A DNA stretch of 64,000 nucleotides from NCBI GenBank assembly GCA_036346255.1, contig CM070639.1:3668001-3732000 (forward strand), read 5' to 3'. The notes under the pieces were generated by a model that was not told the DNA's origin, did not search any database, and worked only from the letters and a program-made list of their open reading frames with translations. This document shows, in pieces, positions 36,945 through 46,903 of the stretch. The translations under genes were made by a program, and so were the position numbers. This DNA comes from Ampelocalamus luodianensis. Taxonomy: Eukaryota; Streptophyta; Magnoliopsida; Poales; Poaceae. Position 1 is the stretch's first letter. Each line of letters starts with the position of its first letter.

Positions 36945-37640
36945 AACGCCGGTTGAGCCCACCACACCAACCGCAACGGCGCTAGCACCAGCATCGCCAC
37001 CTCCCCCAGTGCATCCAGGATGTATCACCTACATCGCAACGTCGTCGCTGTTCCATCCGGCCCAAGAAGAGGTGGAGGGCGACGGATCTCAAGGTATGCA
37101 CCATATAACAGTAAAATATTATAATATATGCAGTAAATAGACACATTAGACATAGTTAACAACATCAAATATAGTAAACGTACAAAGCGAACACAAGAGA
37201 GCGAGTAAGATACATGCAATAATTTTATGTTCACAATACAATAATCACTAAATCAGCACATAGTAATTTACTGATTAAGCGTATCTGTTCTTGCGCAGGC
37301 CAGGATAGGAGGACACCTGAGCCCGCCACCCTGGCTACAACGGCGTCGGCACCAGCTTTGCCGCCGCCCCCGGTGCATCCAGGAGGTTTTGTCTACGTCC
37401 CAGCGTTGTTGCTGTTCCATCCGACGCAAGAAGAGGGGGAGGGCGATGGACCTCAAGGTACACATCGCATCACAGTAAAACATTGTAACATGAGTAGTAA
37501 ATAGATACATTATACATAGTAAACTGACAAAGCGAACATAATAGAGCGAGCAAGGTGAAAGTAATAATTGTGTTTTCTGAACGCGGTAATCATTAAAGCA
37601 ACACATAGTAATTTACTGATTAAGTGTATTGTTCTCGTGC
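36945..37640 (+). repeat. Tandemly duplicated exon-intron unit in the Ulp1-element gene
   Basis: Two copies with an offset of 364 bp. Each starts in a Pro/Ala-rich exon ('GTGCATCCAGGA', 'TTCCATCCG.C.CAAGAAGAGG'), passes a donor-like TCAAGGTA.., and runs through an intron rich in AGTAAA words to 'CATAGTAATTTACTGATTAAG' and a CAG acceptor. The copies are about 80 percent alike by eye. Confidence 0.72.
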
Positions 37641-38050
37641 AAGTGACGTCAAATCAAGCATCGACAACATAGGCCCTAATTGTACCACGTGATGCGGCGC
37701 CACGAGTCATCGCCACCACCCCGAGCAAACCGTGCGAATCAATGCAAGCAGCGCATACATGGTCAAGTAATGTTGGTCCTTCTTACAATAATTCATATCT
37801 GATTTCTTTTTTATCGCAGGAGACAGTAAACGAGGGATCCATCAGCGTCCCGTCAGAGCCCCCGACAGTAAAGGAGCACACGAAGGTAACAACAAAGTAA
37901 AACACGAAGGGGAAGAAGTAATTTTACTTATTTTTTTACAGTAACACGTTCCATTTTTTATTCCTTTTTGTAGGTGCCAGTAAAGGAGATCAAAACCATC
38001 GCACCGGAGGGCCTCCGCTAGTAAAGGAGGTAGAGGATGCCCCTACTACC

Positions 38051-39707
38051 ATGAGCAACATCAAGGAGGCTCAAGTTGCTAGCGTCAGCGTGCCAAAGGT
38101 ACATACAGGAGGACTGCTGATAGTAATATGCGTGACATATACAGTAATTTGTTGGACACATGATAGTAAAATAAGAGACATGAGTCTATTTTTCACAGGC
38201 CGCCGCCGCCAAACCAAAGCTCAAGATAAAACTCGCCGATCCTAGGTTGGCAAAGATGATGGGCACAACGGCGACCAAAAAGGGGGTGCCTGTGGAGAAG
38301 ACAAATGTAGGTAAGAGAGGTCCCCCTCAGCCCAGGGCGACGTTGTTGTTGGGGAAGAGGCTGATAGAAGCTCCTAGCAAGCTGGTGTCGCCATTCAAGC
38401 TGTACAAAAGGCGGCCTGAAGTGCCCGTGGCCACGACCATGGAGGTGAGGGAGCTGATATGCAACGACGAGAGCCTCAAAAGGTAGGGAGAATATCGCCA
38501 CACATTTTACCGATACATGAATGTTTTGTTACTGCCTTGCCATTAGAGAGTTTACTGGATCAACCAACATTTGTTTTATTGAGGTTCCACTTATGCTTTA
38601 CTGCTAACGCGCACGACATATTACTGCATCCTTGCTCCGCTCAAGTCTAGCAGCGGATTCATAGAGACCACTGGAAAAGACACGACGGAGTCGTTCAAGG
38701 ACGGACAGATGACTGAAGACATGTTCATCTCTCAGTTCATCAAGTGTTTGCTGACCTGAGGCTACAAAGCAATGGGTACAGGGCATTCCTCCCCATCGAA
38801 CTGTTGGTAAGATGTTTTTGTCGCAAAGCCTCTTTTTTTTATAGTAAATAGTCACTCGCATAGCAGTAACTTTTATCGTCGCCCTCGGTAAGTTTAACAC
38901 TAATGTGTTTCGCCCGTCGACAGAAACTGCTAAATGTAGAGGAGTACGTAAAAATCGAGCAATACAATAGTGAATAGGCCGTGAACATGCTGAAGGAGCA
39001 CATGGAGGCGGTAGACATCATGCGTAAAGCGGTGAGTAATTTACTGTCTATCCGATGCGTATCTAGTAAATTATTTTTCATGATCTAATAAATTATATTT
39101 TTCATTACAGTAAAGCTGATAAGTAATATTTTTATGGGTTTTATACTCATTTTGCAGCTCTTCCTTCCAGTTTTACACAATCATCACTGGTTCGTTTACT
39201 GCTTCAACATAGCGCAGAAGCGCGTGAAAGTGCTGGACTCCAACGATTACAAGCAGAAGGGCACAAAAGTAATGGACCATCATGTCCCAGTGAGTAAGAG
39301 GATCATCCCTCGCCTGTGCGCAGCCTTGCAGGCCATGACCAGTGGAAAATTCCTGATCGTCGTGAACTGGAGGATGCACAGCATGGCGACGCCGAAGCCA
39401 AAGCAGGTCCTAGAGAACGATTGCGATTTCTTTGTTATGAAGTCCTTGGAGTTCTGGGACGATGAAAGCTTGACGCTGGCAACATTGATAGAGCCGGTAA
39501 GAATTTCCCACCACCCGCAACACGTAGTTTTTTTTACAGATGCATAGTGTCTCACACGCGACTTTTTTTCTTACCATGTGTATGTAGGAGAAGAGGCACG
39601 AGTACATGGCTTAGATGATGTTCTATCTGTTGTTCCACAAGGGCAATAGTGTCAAGCCCTTCCCTGAAGCACTAGAGAAGTATAGGATGTTCAACAAACC
39701 GAAGTAG
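38051..39707 (+). pseudogene. Ulp1-like (C48) cysteine protease, 3' part of the element's gene
   Basis: Exons on the plus strand: 38200-38485 (basic, KPKLKIKLADPRL, then SPFKLYKRRPEVP), about 38650-38760 (SFKDGQMTEDMF, then a shifted LRLQSNGYRAFLP), 38925-39030 (VEEYVKIEQYNSE-stop-AVNMLKEHM) and 39158-39495. The last has the protease core: HHWFVYCFN with the catalytic His, VKVLDS with the Asp, and NDCDFFVMKSLEFWD with the Cys. A final exon at about 39588-39707 reads EKRHEYMA-stop-MMFYLLFHKG and ends in FNKPK-stop. Ulp1-type proteases cleave SUMO-like modifiers; the triad is present but in-frame stops and frame changes indicate decay. Introns have AGTAAA-rich sequence and ordinary GT/AG borders. 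Confidence 0.7.
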
Positions 39708-40174
39708 TTTTTTTTTATGTTTATGACTAATATCGAGTAAATACATTTATAACTGACTGTAATAGGTGTTACATTTTACAGTAAAACATATGATCACCGG
39801 AGAATAACTTTTGCGTAATAGATAGTAAATACATGTTATCAAACGGTAATAGGTGTTACATTTAGAGTAATGTCGTTTTTCAAAATTCCAGGAACTACCA
39901 AAAAAACATGAAGCGCAAACTTGTTACAGCAATAACACGATACGCCTTTTCAAAGTAATAGCTGGTATCACTTACGACAAATGATAATATTTTACTGGAT
40001 CAATAAAACAGTTTATAATGTCATTTTCCTACAGTAAAACCAGCATACCAAATTTTACGGTCCTCTCTTTCTCACTGTAACGGCAGTAAAATAGTTTATA
40101 TAACGGCACGCGGTGACGTGCGATCATTTTTACCGAGTAACATTTTAACGGCTTTATTTGATGCGTGCGTGTAG
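39708..40174. other. AGTAAA-rich non-coding tail of the Ulp1 element
   Basis: No gene. The words CAGTAAA, GAGTAA, ATAGTAAA and TTTACAG recur throughout, as in the introns of the same element. Confidence 0.5.
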
Positions 40175-40450
40175 GTTTTACTGCCGATCTCGATCATGGG
40201 GGGAGCTGGCGCCCATGAGGTTTTTTACTACCGTTTTGACGCGCGTGTGAGGGGTGTATTGATTTTGGACGTGCGCACGGGTTTTACTACCGATCTCAAG
40301 CGGGAGGTAGGGCGCTGGCGCGCGTGAGGTTTTTTACTGCCGTTTTGGCACGCGCGTGAGGGTTTACTACTGTTTTGGATGCACACGTGAGGGTTTTACT
40401 GCCGACCTTGAGCGGGAGGCGGGGCGCTGGTTAACTGCGTGTAGCGCGGG
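40175..40450. repeat. CpG-rich subterminal tandem repeats of the Ulp1 element
   Basis: Units begin at 40175, 40281 and 40393 with GTTTTACTRCCGAYCT, followed by GAGCGGGAGG.GGGGCGCTGG, and have a sub-repeat TTTTTACTRCCGTTTTG...GCGCGTGAG. They lie just inside the right end of the element, where transposase-binding subterminal repeats occur in CACTA and Mutator elements. Confidence 0.65.
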
Positions 40451-40531
40451 GGAAGCATGGGCTGTCAAGCTGGAGCAGCGCGGTCCATGAACAGAATAGC
40501 TATTCAGTGGCGAGCGATGAATAACGCTTCC

Positions 40532-40556
40532 GTGTATGTGTGTGTGTGTGTATATA
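40532..40556. repeat. GT/TA microsatellite
   Basis: GTGTATGTGTGTGTGTGTGTATATA at the outer border of the Ulp1 element. Confidence 0.8.
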
Positions 40557-40604
40557 CCTTCTACTCTCGAGTGTATTTACTCCCACCTCTGGTACGCCAC
40601 CTAA

Positions 40605-40876
40605 GAGCATGTACAATGGTGTGACGTCAGCTGTATATAGATCTTGACATGTAGGACACGAGATGTTGTGAATGAGAGAGGGGGAGCATAGAGAATTGGG
40701 TCGTCTCTCATGCAGTAGTCGACTGTAACACGAGAAATAAGATACATTGTACATGGATGAGCTGTCTATAGAGACATATAAAAGACAACCTATTGTAGAA
40801 ATTATTTTTAGTGTTGTCTATAAATGATATAGGGGGATACTATAGACAATAGTTGACTGTATTATTGTACATGTTC
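40605..40876. mobile_element. Tourist-like (PIF/Harbinger-type) MITE
   Basis: Ends GAGCATGTACAATGG and ATTGTACATGTTC are inverted repeats; TAA at 40602-40604 and 40877-40879 fits the 3-bp target duplication of PIF/Harbinger elements. 272 bp, non-coding. Confidence 0.75.
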
Positions 40877-40918
40877 TAAAAGAACTTGACTGTCAAGTTC
40901 TTTTAGAACATGTACAAT
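40864..40918. repeat. Perfect 55-nt palindrome
   Basis: Two 27-nt arms are exact inverse copies around one central T at 40891. The left arm includes the right end of the Tourist-like MITE; the right arm repeats that end in inverse orientation. Confidence 0.9.
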
Positions 40919-40932
40919 GGTACAGTTCTTTT

Positions 40933-41480
40933 AGGACGCCCGTTTCATACTTCCGGAAGTATGTACTCCCACTTCGAATATACCACTTACACAAATATAT
41001 TATACTTCTTTATCATTTTCAGTATATTGTAAGATACTATAATGCGACTTGATTGAAAAATTTTCATTGGAGCCCTTTATTTTGCTATATACCCCTTTTC
41101 ATATATAAAAGAAATATATATATGGATTTTGGTATAAAAATGGATTTTCATGAATTTTTTTTCCATAGAACTCACTTTGGAGTATCTTATAATCATTACT
41201 GAGTATACTCAAATTGATAAAGATACCACTTATAAGATACTCCAAAGTGAGTTTCATGAAAATCCACTTTTTATACCAAAATTCATATATATACTTCTTT
41301 TATATATAAAAAGGGTATATAGCAAAAAATAAAGGTCCTAATAAAATTTTTTCAATCAAGTCGCATAGAAAAATCTTATAATCGGTATTTAAGTATACTG
41401 AAAGTGATAAAGAAGTATATTATGTTCGTTTAAATGGTATATTAGAAGTGAAAGTATGTACTCTGAAGTACGAAATAGTA
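40933..41480. mobile_element. Fold-back MITE, 548 bp, nearly fully palindromic
   Basis: From GGACGCCCGTTTCATACTTC to GAAGTACGAAATAG the two halves are inverse copies over almost the whole length, meeting near 41205. Matching blocks include AAGATACTATAATGCGACTTG / AAGTCGCATAG and AACTCACTTTGGAGTATCTT / AAGATACTCCAAAGTGAGTT. A shorter relative lies at 8067-8273. Confidence 0.75.
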
Positions 41481-41559
41481 TATGTAGAATTTTTTGCCGA
41501 TACGGTCGTTTTTTAAACCGTAATTACACTTATGACCGGTTTGAATTGGTATTTGCAAA

Positions 41560-42070
41560 AGTAGCACGTCGGGCGCACGGTGAGCCCGCCGTGCTGAGAG
41601 GCGCGACGCGCGCGCGCGCGGGCGCACGGTGAGCCCGCGCCGCCGAGAGGCCGACGCGTGCAGCCGTGTGGCGACGCCACCGCGCGCCGCGCTAACTCAC
41701 TCCGCGCCCCGCCACCTCAACGCCTCGCCACGCCGCGCGCCCGCCGCCACTCACCGACCCGCACCGCCTCCACGTGACGCCGCGCCGGCCCTCTCCACTA
41801 CTCCCGGCGCAGCTCAACTCGCGCCCACCTCGCGATCGTTCCCGGGCGACGGTGAGCTCGCGCTCGCCTCCATGTGCCGCCTCCCGCTCCCCTCGGCCAC
41901 CTCCTCCACGTGCCGCCTCCCGCCGCCCCTTGCCCAGCCACTTGCCGCCTCTGCGCCGCCGGTCCCGCCGCGCAAGACGCGCCGTCCCGGCGCAGGGTGA
42001 GCTGCGCCGCCATCGTTCCGGGCGCAGGTCACCTACGCCGCCTCCCGCTCCACGAGTCGTGGCGAGGTTA
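41560..42070. other. GC-rich, CpG-dense block
   Basis: About 500 bp of very high GC with many CpG and CGCG words. Long Arg/Pro/Ala open frames exist in several frames on both strands, as expected by composition; no domain is seen in any. Two 'CGGGCGCACGGTGAGCCCG' copies stand at 41571 and 41620. Confidence 0.5.
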
Positions 42071-42071
42071 G

Positions 42072-42150
42072 AAGTTAGGTTAGAAGTTAGTTAATTAGGG
42101 TTAGCTGTAGGTTAGAAGTTAGTTAATTAGGGTTAGGGTTAGGGATAATT
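42072..42150 (+). repeat. Short TTAGGG-like repeat tract
   Basis: AGGTTAGAAGTTAGTTAATTAGGGTTAG-type units occur twice and end in GGGTTAGGGTTAGGG. They resemble interstitial telomere-like DNA but lack the plant TTTAGGG unit, so it is more likely a local tandem repeat. Confidence 0.5.
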
Positions 42151-42335
42151 AGGAAAAGTTTGTGATAATTTTAAAATATAAAAATAAGTTGAAAAAATTA
42201 CAAAAATGTTAATAAAACTGTTAATTTTTTTTTTAATAAATTTAGCATAATTTTATTTGTTTAGATTTTTTATTGCTAATCGATATAATTGTGTCATTCT
42301 AATATGTGTTGATCGCAAAGATTTGAATCAATCCT

Positions 42336-42500
42336 CTTCATTTGCAGCAGACCCTCCCTCCCTCCATTTGCAGTAGGCCCTCCATCCCTCTATTTACAAC
42401 AGGTGTTGATTGTTCAGACATTTGAACCATTTGCAGAAGGCCCTCCCTCCCTCCATTTGCAACAAGTGTTGATTGTTTAGACATTTCAACCAGGCCCTGT
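42336..42500. repeat. Minisatellite with CCCTCCCTCCATTTGCA units
   Basis: A short unit CCCTCCNTCCATTTGCAR recurs four times, embedded in a longer unit also containing GTGTTGATTGTTYAGACATTT. Confidence 0.75.
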
Positions 42501-42539
42501 CCATGTGTTGATGTTAAAAGATGTGAAAGCATCGATCCG

Positions 42540-43390
42540 TCACCCCTTGTCTCTTATGAGCTCCCACACATAATTCGTGCAGGTGATCGCCTCGATCATA
42601 ACTTTCTTCGTCATTGGCTCCGTGACGAACTCCCTCCGGATGCAGCTTCGCAGCTCGTGAATATTCATCGTGTGGAGCCCCTCCGCCCGGACCACCTTGT
42701 ACTGGCATTTCAATAGGTCCAACCCATCGTGTCCGCCAGCACGAGCCCATCACAGTAAAACACAAACAAATCTTTCATGTTCAAAAATACCTAAAGCCAC
42801 AACAATCACTAAATAATTATGACTAATTAATTACATCTAAACTAACTACTTATGATTGATTAATTACCACTACAAAATTACCAGTATTTTATTTGCACTT
42901 ACTTACTATGCTGTAATGATGACTACTAAACTAATTACGACTAATTAATTACCTCTAAATTAACTAATTACGATCGATTAATTACCACTAAAAATATCAA
43001 GATTTCATTTTCACTTACTTAATAATAATCGTGAATGATGACTACTAAAGTAATTACGACTAATTAATTAGCACTAAACTAATTTATTACTAGTCAACTA
43101 ACTAATTACTTACTAATTAATTACCCTAAATTATCTCATTACGACTAGCCGATCGAGAAACGGCAAAAGCATAACACAAATTACCTCGCCTTTGGAGGAA
43201 GTAATCAATTTTCTGGGAAGTAATAAATCAACGTCAGCGTTAATGAGCGACGAAGAAGGAAAACAGCTTAATCTCCCAATAAAATTAATTATGTTACGTT
43301 CTCTCGAGTTCTCACGACGCGCAAGAACGAGAATCAAAACGCAATTGATATGAGCGAAGAGCGAAAAGCGAGTTTGGTATTTATAGTCGA
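42540..43390 (-). pseudogene. Transposon gene fragment with PMD-element-like leader
   Basis: Minus strand. A TATA box CTATAAATA lies at 43386-43378, an AGGTAATTT donor at about 43186, then an AT-rich ACTAATTAATTACG intron (42800-43140), then an exon reading LVLADTMGW and, one frame over, YKVVRAEGLHTMNIHELRS, CIRREFVTEPMTKKVMIEA and NYVWELIRDKG-stop at 42540. I do not recognise the protein. The TATA/leader/AT-rich-intron order is that of the PMD gene at 23.2-24.05 kb, so this looks like a deleted relative of that transposon family with a different coding part. Confidence 0.4.
43378..43386 (-). promoter_or_regulatory. TATA box of the 42.5-43.4 kb fragment
   Basis: CTATAAATA on the minus strand, about 200 bp upstream of the donor-like AGGTAA. 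Confidence 0.4.
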
Positions 43391-43549
43391 GCGGAGATGA
43401 GTCGCGGCGTTGGCGCGGAATTCGTAAACATTGGCGCCAAATTTCGAATGAGGCGGCGATGTGAGGAGGAGGAGGAGGGACGGTGGAAAAGATGGCCACT
43501 ACGAGGTTTTTAATTCTCCGCATAATGATCGACAAATCTCAAATACATT

Positions 43550-45000
43550 CCAAGTCCCAGAAATCTCAAATACATTAAGTCATATGAAATTATGAAACCT
43601 TAATCTCGAAACAATAGTACACTGATAACAATTCATACAAAGTAGCTTATAATAATTCGAATGGATAAAATTACTAAAAATTTACACAAATAAGTACACG
43701 ATGTCAATGAGCTACACAAAAATTTCATACTTTTTAGAACTCATTTCCAGTATTTGTATGTGTGTATATATATAGTGTGCTTGTTTACTTCATTATTCGA
43801 TATGTTTATAGCTTTTCTACTACCTTCCTAGCTAGCTCTCATTCCTGCCTCCACTACTCATGCTTAAACAAATGCTGGTCTAGACTCTAGAGAATGATTT
43901 GGATTGGTGGTTTGGTACACAATCTCTCTCCCCAACACACTAACTACAGGGTACAGGCTGTAAATAACTCCTTATTACAAGGAACATGACGTCTAGTCGT
44001 CATGCAATCCATGTAAATGTCCATACGTAAACTATAGTGACCACAAAATTATTATTATTATTTTGGATTAAGAAAAAGAAAACAATGAAATTACAAAGAG
44101 AAATAAATTTACATTTTTCTAGCATTATTTTTGTGAAACCAATTTTACTAGTTACAAGTCTACTTAGAGAAATTAAGCCATCCTCTAAAGTACATCTATA
44201 ATTTTGAGAAACCAAACTTACAAGTTAAAGAAATTAAGCCATCCTCTGAAGTGCATCTATAACCCTGAAACATTGAATCATATCCCTACAGAAATAAATG
44301 ATATGTTAAACTGTTCTTGGGACCCATCAGGTTCATAATTAGCTGAGACATCTCAGAAAATAATTAGTTTTTTTATAGGAAAATAATCAGTTGAGAAATT
44401 AGAACATGGTACACATGAATAAATGAATGAGACGCGCCAAAAAATTCTGACAATCTGGTTGTGTATCCCCTAATAATGCGCACGATTAAGCTGCCTCTAC
44501 CGTTTCCTCATCTCCTCCAAAAGAATAAGTGGAAGAGTTTAGTTGACAACGTTCAGAAACCACACCAGATGCTCACGCACTATTAATTCTTGCAAATTGA
44601 CCACAACGGTAACAAATTACTGTAACAAAGTAATTTCTCTGCCTAAGCCCAACAAATACTTCACACTACTCCTGCAAAAGAAAATATTCCTCCAATTTTT
44701 TTTGACTGATGCACCATTACTAATCTTTTCCTTGACTTTTCCATTAGAGATAAGTAAAGAGGTAAAAGTAAAAATGTAACTTGTGTGCCCAAGAGCCCCA
44801 CACATACACACACTGTTCCTGTTCTTGCAAAACAAAATATTCCTTCCAAAAAATGAAACTGATCTGCCTTAATCTTTGTCCTTACTTTTTTAAAAAAATG
44901 AAATAAAAAGCAATTAATATCCCCATCACTGCTCGTCTGCTCCCTTTCCTTCTCCCCCCACACTGCTGCTCCCTCTGGTCCTCCATGATTGCATTTGCTC
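43550..45000. other. Intergenic DNA upstream of the NET1-like gene
   Basis: No gene recognised. A ~61-bp tandem duplication with GAAATTAAGCCATCCTCT lies at about 44160-44280. The part nearest the gene (44500-45000) would hold its promoter, but no clear TATA box was found. Confidence 0.4.
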
Positions 45001-45009
45001 TGCCCAGGA

Positions 45010-45212
45010 GAACCTCTCCAAGTTCACACACACACACACACTTGCTGTGCTGCAAAAAATTCTCTTGGATGGTGTTAATGTGTTGGTGAGAATGATGGCC
45101 TAGGGGGTGGTGGGATGGGGAGTAGCTGGATCTCTTTCTTGGGTTTGCAGCTGCACTCTTCAGGGAGGAAAGATCCACCCCAAGATCCTCCCTTTCTCAT
45201 CTTCCCTTGAAG
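45010..45212 (+). other. Candidate 5' UTR exon of the NET1-like gene
   Basis: A CT-rich segment with a (CA)n run at 45025-45041 ends at AAG|GTATGA (45212/45213), a good donor. Acceptors before the start codon include ATGCAG at 46776. A leader exon here followed by a leader intron to about 46776 would fit; no transcript evidence. Confidence 0.35.
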
Positions 45213-46903
45213 GTATGACCACTTCTTTGATTTGGATTTTGGGCATTGTGTAATATAGGCAATGGTGTTTGTGAAATGTGATTGCGCCCATCTTAGGCTA
45301 AAAAAGACGGTGTTTTTTTTTCTCTCATTGTTTGTGTGCGTGTTTTGCTATTGTTAGCCGGGCGCTGCTGCTGTTCTGTTTCTTGGTCATTTGCTTCTCA
45401 TGTTTCTCGTGGTCATTTGATTTGCCTTCTAAATGATCTCTTTCCAAAATAATCTCTTGGGTAGTATTTATATGGGGCAATGGCCCTTCTTTTCCTGCAG
45501 AAAACTGTGGTTTTGGTTTGGGTCACTGCTTGCTTCAGGTAAAAATGCTTCTCTTTGTGCCCTTCTTGGGATGCCAAGATTTTGCTTTCTGCCCCTTTAG
45601 GAAATACGACGATTTCTCCCTTTTCTTGGTAATTTCTGGCCCCCATTTTGCTCACTTTAGGAAATATTATGTGATTTCTTCTTTCCTTTGATGGTTCTTA
45701 CCGTCATACTCTCCTCCTCCTTAATGGCAGCAAATAGCGCTTCTGCTTGGTATGATTAAGGGTTCATTCGTCCTAAAGGTTGCCTTTTTTATGCCGCTTG
45801 TGTGATGTCTGTCTCTTATGTGTTTTGATCAGTATCCAGTTCATGAAATGCTGTGATTCCCATCTTGATGCAGGTGTGGATTCCTTGCTGCATTTCTCTT
45901 TTCTTTTGGTGATTTGGGGCCTGGGTTGGTTGGCTGTATCTTTATTGTGTTAGTTGGGTTTTCTTTTCACCGCTCTCCTTCGCCTTTTCTCTACCATTCT
46001 TCCGTTGTTTGATGCTCCATACTGAGTTATGGAAGTAGCCTCCATTTTTGAAGGATTTTTTCTTTGCTTTTGTGTAGTAAATGGGATTGTAGCCATTCTT
46101 GAGGTTAGGCTTCTGATTCTTCTTCTTCTTCTTGAAGTATTTGTTCATTTCTGTTTCACCTTTTCCTCTTCTTGTTTGCAGTGTTCTGATAAATTGTGTA
46201 TTCCCTTTTGCTTTCGTATCTTTTTCTTTGGGCATTGCTTCGATCAACAAGCCACTATACGTGAGATGCTTGCTTTGGAGTTCAGTCTGCACTGAAATAG
46301 GGGCTTTGGGGTTGCATAATCTTGGCACATGTGCTGATCTTGGAGAAATCTTCCGCAGATTGGGGTGGTCCAGTTGTTGCTGCTGCTGCTTCTGATTCGT
46401 TATTGCTTCCTCTCAAACCTTAACGCCGGAATCATCAAAAAGGAGAAGATTTTCCTTTAATTACAGAAAGACAACAAGTAGACCGTTTCAGGTTGGGGCA
46501 CTGAGTTTTGGAAATACTTAATCGCATTAACGTCTAGCTAATATTAATCTTTGACCGTTGTGTACTGCTATCAGTATCGCCTATTTTAACCTTCATCTAT
46601 AAATCTTGCTTCGTTTTAAGGGTGATCTGAAAAAAGAGTGTGGGAAAAAGAACTTGACATGATCCTCTGATCCATCTTTTTGCTTTGTATCATTTTCATT
46701 TCTACCGCTTAGTGCCCGGCAACAAAGAAAATTTCTGCATCAAGTGCTAATTTTGGAAGTTTCTAATACTATGCAGGTAGTTTGCCGGTGTTAGATTTTC
46801 ATGTAGGCTGATTTCTATTGCTTTGATCGACTGCATTGGCTTTGAAGTTTAAAAGTTCTCCTAAGAAGCCAAGGAGTGCTGTTCTGTGTCCTCGTTGGCT
46901 TTG
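45213..46903 (+). other. Probable leader intron and 5' UTR of the NET1-like gene
   Basis: T-rich sequence without domains in any frame; small open frames on the minus strand at 45413-45655 and 45942-46328 are low-complexity. Confidence 0.4.

Larger units (their letters stand above)
24441..40520 (+). mobile_element. Composite element carrying an Ulp1-protease gene
   Basis: The left end includes GAATAGTTATTCT (24465-24477), the right end AGAATAGCTATTC (40493-40505), with further loose inverse similarity out to GGCAGCCCA / TGGGCTGTC. Between them a plus-strand gene with a plant transposon-protein domain and a C-terminal Ulp1-like (C48) protease is spread over 25.3-26.5 kb and 36.9-39.7 kb, interrupted by a copia element. 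Non-coding parts are unusually dense in AGTAAA/CAGTAA words. Ulp1-bearing elements are known among Mutator-like and CACTA transposons in plants; I cannot decide which this is, because no transposase and no clean target duplication are visible. Confidence 0.5.

Noticed and set aside
41629..42094. Pro/Arg/Ala-rich open frames up to 123 codons
   Set aside because: CpG-dense DNA is open in most frames; no recognisable protein and frames conflict.
42094..42150. Interstitial telomere
   Set aside because: Only about two TTAGGG units amid AGGTTAGAAGTTAG repeats; the plant telomere unit TTTAGGG is not tandemly present.
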